Shown: positions 8,801-10,172 of the stretch, piece by piece
Position numbering within the stretch: position 1 is the first letter of the stretch
Layout: each line of letters begins with the position of its first letter
Source: Acidobacteriota bacterium
Lineage (GTDB): Bacteria; Acidobacteriota; Blastocatellia; RBC074
NCBI GenBank assembly: GCA_013140935.1
Contig: JABFSD010000189.1
Location: 1 to 10,172 of the forward strand
DNA length: 10,172 nt
Reading direction: 5' to 3'
Notes under the pieces: generated by a model
Told to the model about the DNA's origin: nothing
What the model saw: only the letters and a program-made list of their open reading frames with translations
Database searches by the model: none
Translations under genes and position numbers: made by a program

Positions 8801-9643
8801 CTTGTCGTTGCGATGACGCATAAAGCCGCTGCCGTGATATTCGTTGGTTCCGCTCTTGGTCGTCAGGCTGACGACGGCCTGACCGCGCCCGTATTCGGCG
8901 GTGAAGTTGTTGATGTTGGTGCGCACTTCCTGAATGCCGTCGCTGTTGGGCGTGACGGCGACTTCGTTCCAGGCCGAGCCTTGAATGCTGACTCCATCCA
9001 GTTGAATGTCATTGGTGAAAGCCTGCCCGCCATTGGCTGAGAACGCTGAAAATTGTCGCCGGCCTTCGATGCCGATGCCAAAGCTGTTCGGGCCGGTGGA
9101 ATCGTTGAAACGCGCGCGCGGCGTCATGCCTTGTTGCAACGCGACGTAATTGAGCGCGTTGTGTGTGACATTCGGCAGCGTTTGGATAACACGCTCGTTG
9201 ACGGCATTGCTCACCGTCGCGGTTTCGGTCTGAAGCTGCGCCACATTGGCTTCGACATTGATCTGGTTTTCCACCTGGCCGACCTGCAACGTGATGTTGA
9301 CGCGCGCCGATTGACCGGTAGTCAAGGGCAGCCCGCTTTGCACATACGTTGAAAACCCTGATTGCTTGACGGTGATTGAATACACACCGGCTTGCAAATA
9401 CGGCACGGTGAATTCGCCGTCGGCATTGGTGGCGACATCGTATTTCTGATTGGTGTTTTGTTCCGTGACGGCGACCGTCGCGCCTGCTACGACGGAACCG
9501 GAAGTGTCAGTGACATTGCCGGTGATCGTGCCTGATTTGATTTGCGCCAGCACCACATTGGCGCAGAGCAGACCCAGCGCCAACGCGAGCAACGTTCTTT
9601 TGACGGAGTGCGCGGGAAAGCCCAGTGCTTGAAAAGTGTTCAT
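5876..9643 (-). CDS. TonB-dependent receptor with N-terminal carboxypeptidase-regulatory-like domain (Oar-like, acidobacterial type)
   Basis: This 1255-residue outer-membrane protein is predicted to import or bind a ligand using TonB energy. The start at 9643 is chosen because AAAGGAG lies at 9651-9657, seven bases upstream, and a Sec signal peptide follows directly (Lys16-Arg17, hydrophobic 18-30, cleavage near VLA33). Residues about 36-120 form the carboxypeptidase D regulatory-like beta-sandwich (GTITGNVTDTSGSVVAGATV, NADGEFTVPYLQAGVYSITV). The plug domain covers about 125-265 (ending GRGQAVVSLTTKSGTNEYHG), and the remaining 980 or so residues are barrel strands, ending in ALKFRF with the C-terminal Phe typical of BamA-inserted barrels. 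This architecture resembles Oar of myxobacteria and the many acidobacterial paralogues, often linked to polymer or protein-derived substrates; the ligand here is unknown. A CNFC pair (Cys1124, Cys1127) in the barrel is unusual. No TonB box could be identified by eye. Confidence 0.95.
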   Translation of the reverse strand: MNTFQALGFPAHSVKRTLLALALGLLCANVVLAQIKSGTITGNVTDTSGSVVAGATVAVTEQNTNQKYDVATNADGEFTVPYLQAGVYSITVKQSGFSTYVQSGLPLTTGQSARVNITLQVGQVENQINVEANVAQLQTETATVSNAVNERVIQTLPNVTHNALNYVALQQGMTPRARFNDSTGPNSFGIGIEGRRQFSAFSANGGQAFTNDIQLDGVSIQGSAWNEVAVTPNSDGIQEVRTNINNFTAEYGRGQAVVSLTTKSGTNEYHGSGFMRHRNDKLNANSFSNNARAIARPEFKVYTYGGTFGGSVRIPKLYNGKDKLVFFTSYEGLSFDQGAVFLRTVPTERERKGDFSQTLVNVRGTATKLQLFDPYKVTATGNNAFTRQEIPNAIITNPDPNILRLFSNYPLPNRTPDDAFGTNNFIRTATRTFSRNNLNSRVDYRLGQNHSLYFTGGLNKGIINTPSTWADDSRFSSGAEGFARLTQDNNYYGSLGDTWTLSPSLVADIRFGFNRISTQSRTPGYDDLNYADFGIPARLQAAIQLPGVPPNFFTSGAAYWSALEANAYQHKFERQTNLHLVGNLTKTLGKWTLKGGAEFRNLLSNYTDNQESISFRVDGGLTAGPIINTTGGLVNAVDANQGGHAYASLLLGAGNLEIGQGFNVKPALSQKYSALYTQNDWRPTQKLTLNLGLRWDFQAPPTDRFNRASSVDLNGKNPFGTRGEVIFPGTNRPGGYLWQPEYDNFGPRLGFAYRLTESTVVRGGYGLTYLPTNTGYFDGAYNYGMGSYSPYLDSNRFGTNPQGVVVGNFADVTRVIIPTANDLSAPALYGNSNPRFDYNHKNGRSHQWNLFVQRQFGKNWLASAGYVGTRGTRLPIGSVSFGNNDQFLSDSTLNEWRADYIARNGTGNKGTDQVANPYQPATGALIPFTGSLGNRTLQLRQTLYAFPHLLGFTAQRSLGFSNYNGLQLQIERRFASGLQFNAHYTWSKQLQFTNTNAQSNGFDDGAGVGGFDLINLDNNKYLASTDIPHRFVTSYVYELPFGKGGALAAGNAVVRAIAGGWRTGGSVTLQTGTPDNLGGASNNSLNGRTHRLAGVPIEVPKELQRWYDGRTTVTLPSGRRITPCNFCFLRYSSDAFQGEVVTTANGSLQRNVYWRGSNAPFHSDYRTENVYLWNMSVQRDFRFKERYVFEFSANFQNMLNRANFVDYNGNLGNIEIRNNSASGILPKYGDSSNFGTHGLGTLDPRQVELALKFRF

Positions 9644-9650
9644 TGAAATT

Positions 9651-9657
9651 CTCCTTT
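9651..9657 (-). promoter_or_regulatory. Ribosome-binding site fixing the TonB-dependent receptor start
   Basis: On the minus strand AAAGGAG lies seven bases before the ATG at 9643. This strong site, followed at once by a signal peptide, argues against the longer in-frame start at 9817. Confidence 0.8.
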
Positions 9658-9687
9658 GGGTTAGCGAAAGACGAAGTAAAACGTCCA

Positions 9688-9706
9688 GACACACGAAACG
9701 TGCGTC
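9688..9706. promoter_or_regulatory. 19-base palindrome upstream of the receptor gene (possible operator or leader hairpin)
   Basis: GACACACG, a three-base AAA spacer and CGTGCGTC form an inverted repeat matching at 7 of 8 positions, 45 bases before the receptor start codon. The size and position suit a dimeric regulator site or a 5'-leader hairpin. I could not identify a convincing -35/-10 pair around it, so the role is a guess. Confidence 0.35.
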
Positions 9707-9885
9707 AGCCGTTCCAGTTGAGCTTGAGTATTGCGCTCTTTTTTTGGCCGCTGTTGGCGTAGGGCAATTCCCGCGCCTTGCGCTGGCGTCTATGCGCCGC
9801 ACTGTAATGTGAAGCAAAGCTAGAGTGGGAAGCTAGCACGATTCAAAACGCCGCCGCTTCCCCCGAAAGATAGAGGCTGAAGTTT

Positions 9886-10172
9886 TTATTCCAGAAAAAT
9901 TATCCCGCGCTGAATGGCCGTCGTCACAGCGGCGGTGCGGTCGTTGACGCCGAGTTTGGAAAGAATGCCGATGACGTGCGTTTTGACCGTGCCTTCGGTG
10001 ATGGCGAGCCGCGCCGCGATTTCACGGTTACTCAAGCCTTTGGCGATCAGTCGCAACACATCGCCCTCACGGAAACCGCTTAAAAAGTCCGAGTGCGAAG
10101 TAAGCAGAACACACGTCGGACTGGTTTTGATCCGCACGTTAAGCGGGTTGCGCGGTGGGCGCAGCCAGTAAC
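9886..10172 (-). CDS. NarL/FixJ-family (LuxR-type HTH) transcriptional regulator, 5' end unresolved or outside window
   Basis: The C-terminal part is a clear LuxR-type helix-turn-helix domain: [19 protein letters not shown], then [14 protein letters not shown] (recognition helix) and [21 protein letters not shown], ending IIFLE. In NarL/FixJ response regulators this domain follows a phosphorylated receiver domain and binds promoter DNA as a dimer. The reading frame is open to the window edge; the first in-frame start inside the window is a GTG at 10137 with no ribosome-binding site. The residues just upstream ([18 protein letters not shown]... SDFLSGF) resemble neither a receiver domain nor the usual LTxRE entry to the HTH domain. 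The gene may continue upstream, or its 5' part may have been replaced by other DNA; an inverted repeat at 10086-10122 lies in this odd segment. It is encoded upstream of the TonB-dependent receptor on the same strand, but regulation of it is unproven. Confidence 0.75.
   Translation of the reverse strand, partial: YWLRPPRNPLNVRIKTSPTCVLLTSHSDFLSGFREGDVLRLIAKGLSNREIAARLAITEGTVKTHVIGILSKLGVNDRTAAVTTAIQRGIIFLE
10086..10122. repeat. Inverted repeat inside the atypical 5' segment of the LuxR-type gene
   Basis: AGTCCGA (10086-10092) and TCGGACT (10116-10122) are perfect 7-base inverted repeats separated by 23 bases, flanked by A-rich and T-rich sequence. The repeat coincides with the stretch that does not look like LuxR-family coding sequence, so it may belong to an inserted element; chance cannot be excluded. 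Confidence 0.4.

Larger units (their letters stand above)
9644..9885. other. Intergenic region between the LuxR-type gene and the TonB-dependent receptor
   Basis: This 242-base stretch must contain the receptor promoter if the receptor is not co-transcribed with the LuxR-type gene. It holds the receptor's ribosome-binding site, the palindrome at 9688-9706, a run of seven Ts (9740-9746, A-tract on the minus strand) and two AGCTAG hexamers (9818-9823 and 9831-9836) spaced 13 bases apart. The best promoter-like pair I find on the minus strand is TTGCTT and CATAGA, 17 bases apart, which is too weak to call. No terminator for the LuxR-type gene is obvious. Confidence 0.5.

Noticed and set aside
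7106..9040. Open frame of 644 codons on the plus strand
   Set aside because: It lies entirely antisense to the well-supported TonB-dependent receptor, has no ribosome-binding site or recognisable domain, and its Arg/Val/Ala-rich composition is what antisense reading of GC-biased codons produces.
9721..9746. Plus-strand GAGC...GCTC followed by seven Ts resembling a terminator
   Set aside because: The stem is only four pairs and no plus-strand gene ends there.
9644..9817. N-terminal extension of the TonB-dependent receptor (58 extra codons)
   Set aside because: The extension is Arg-rich with no homology character, and the strong ribosome-binding site plus signal peptide at 9643 define the real start.
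9914..10171. Plus-strand open frame of 85 codons opposite the LuxR-type domain
   Set aside because: It is antisense to the conserved HTH coding sequence and has no supported start. Its end ([14 protein letters not shown]) overlaps the possible repeat and could be reconsidered if that element proves real.

Overview
The window looks like a chromosomal segment of a Gram-negative soil or environmental bacterium, most likely an Acidobacteriota member (Blastocatellia-like is my best guess). The main reason is the roughly 1250-residue TonB-dependent receptor with an N-terminal carboxypeptidase-regulatory-like domain, a type greatly expanded in that phylum. The isoquinoline-oxidoreductase-like molybdenum hydroxylase genes and the PQQ-like propeller beginning EWPQWRG fit the same picture. 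No rRNA, tRNA, CRISPR array or transposase gene is visible, and the taxonomic call is inference only.

Left block, plus strand (1-4644): a molybdenum hydroxylase gene cluster. It opens with the 3' end of a molybdopterin-binding large subunit. Next, 12 bases on, is the small [2Fe-2S] subunit (326-859), and 11 bases after that a secreted PQQ-like beta-propeller protein (871-2124). A second, complete large subunit follows (2434-4644) with a twin-arginine signal. The two large subunits are paralogues, about 76% identical over the 94 C-terminal residues that can be compared, so the small subunit is bracketed by two copies of its likely partner. The expected product is a periplasmic heterodimeric hydroxylase or dehydrogenase, exported folded through Tat, with the propeller protein reaching the same compartment through Sec. 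The substrate cannot be read from the sequence.

The 309 bases between the propeller gene and the second large subunit are filled by one long imperfect palindrome (about 2126-2411, centre near 2270). It has 39-base outer arms (33/39 complementary) and a core of phased GCAAAAA-type units. It is the most unusual non-coding feature here and looks like an inserted fold-back (MITE-like) element or a large intra-operon RNA hairpin.

Right block, minus strand (4718-10172): read in transcription order, a NarL/LuxR-type DNA-binding domain protein (its 5' part reaches or passes the window edge), the large TonB-dependent receptor (9643-5876) followed by a good intrinsic terminator (about 5805-5858), and a secreted LamG-like lectin-fold protein (5725-4718) that converges on the molybdenum hydroxylase cluster. 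A 19-base palindrome about 45 bases upstream of the receptor start is a possible operator or leader hairpin.

I see no defence system or wholly new gene system. The points worth a second look are the intra-operon palindrome, the duplicated large subunit around one small subunit, the propeller protein embedded in the cluster, and the non-canonical sequence just upstream of the LuxR-type domain.
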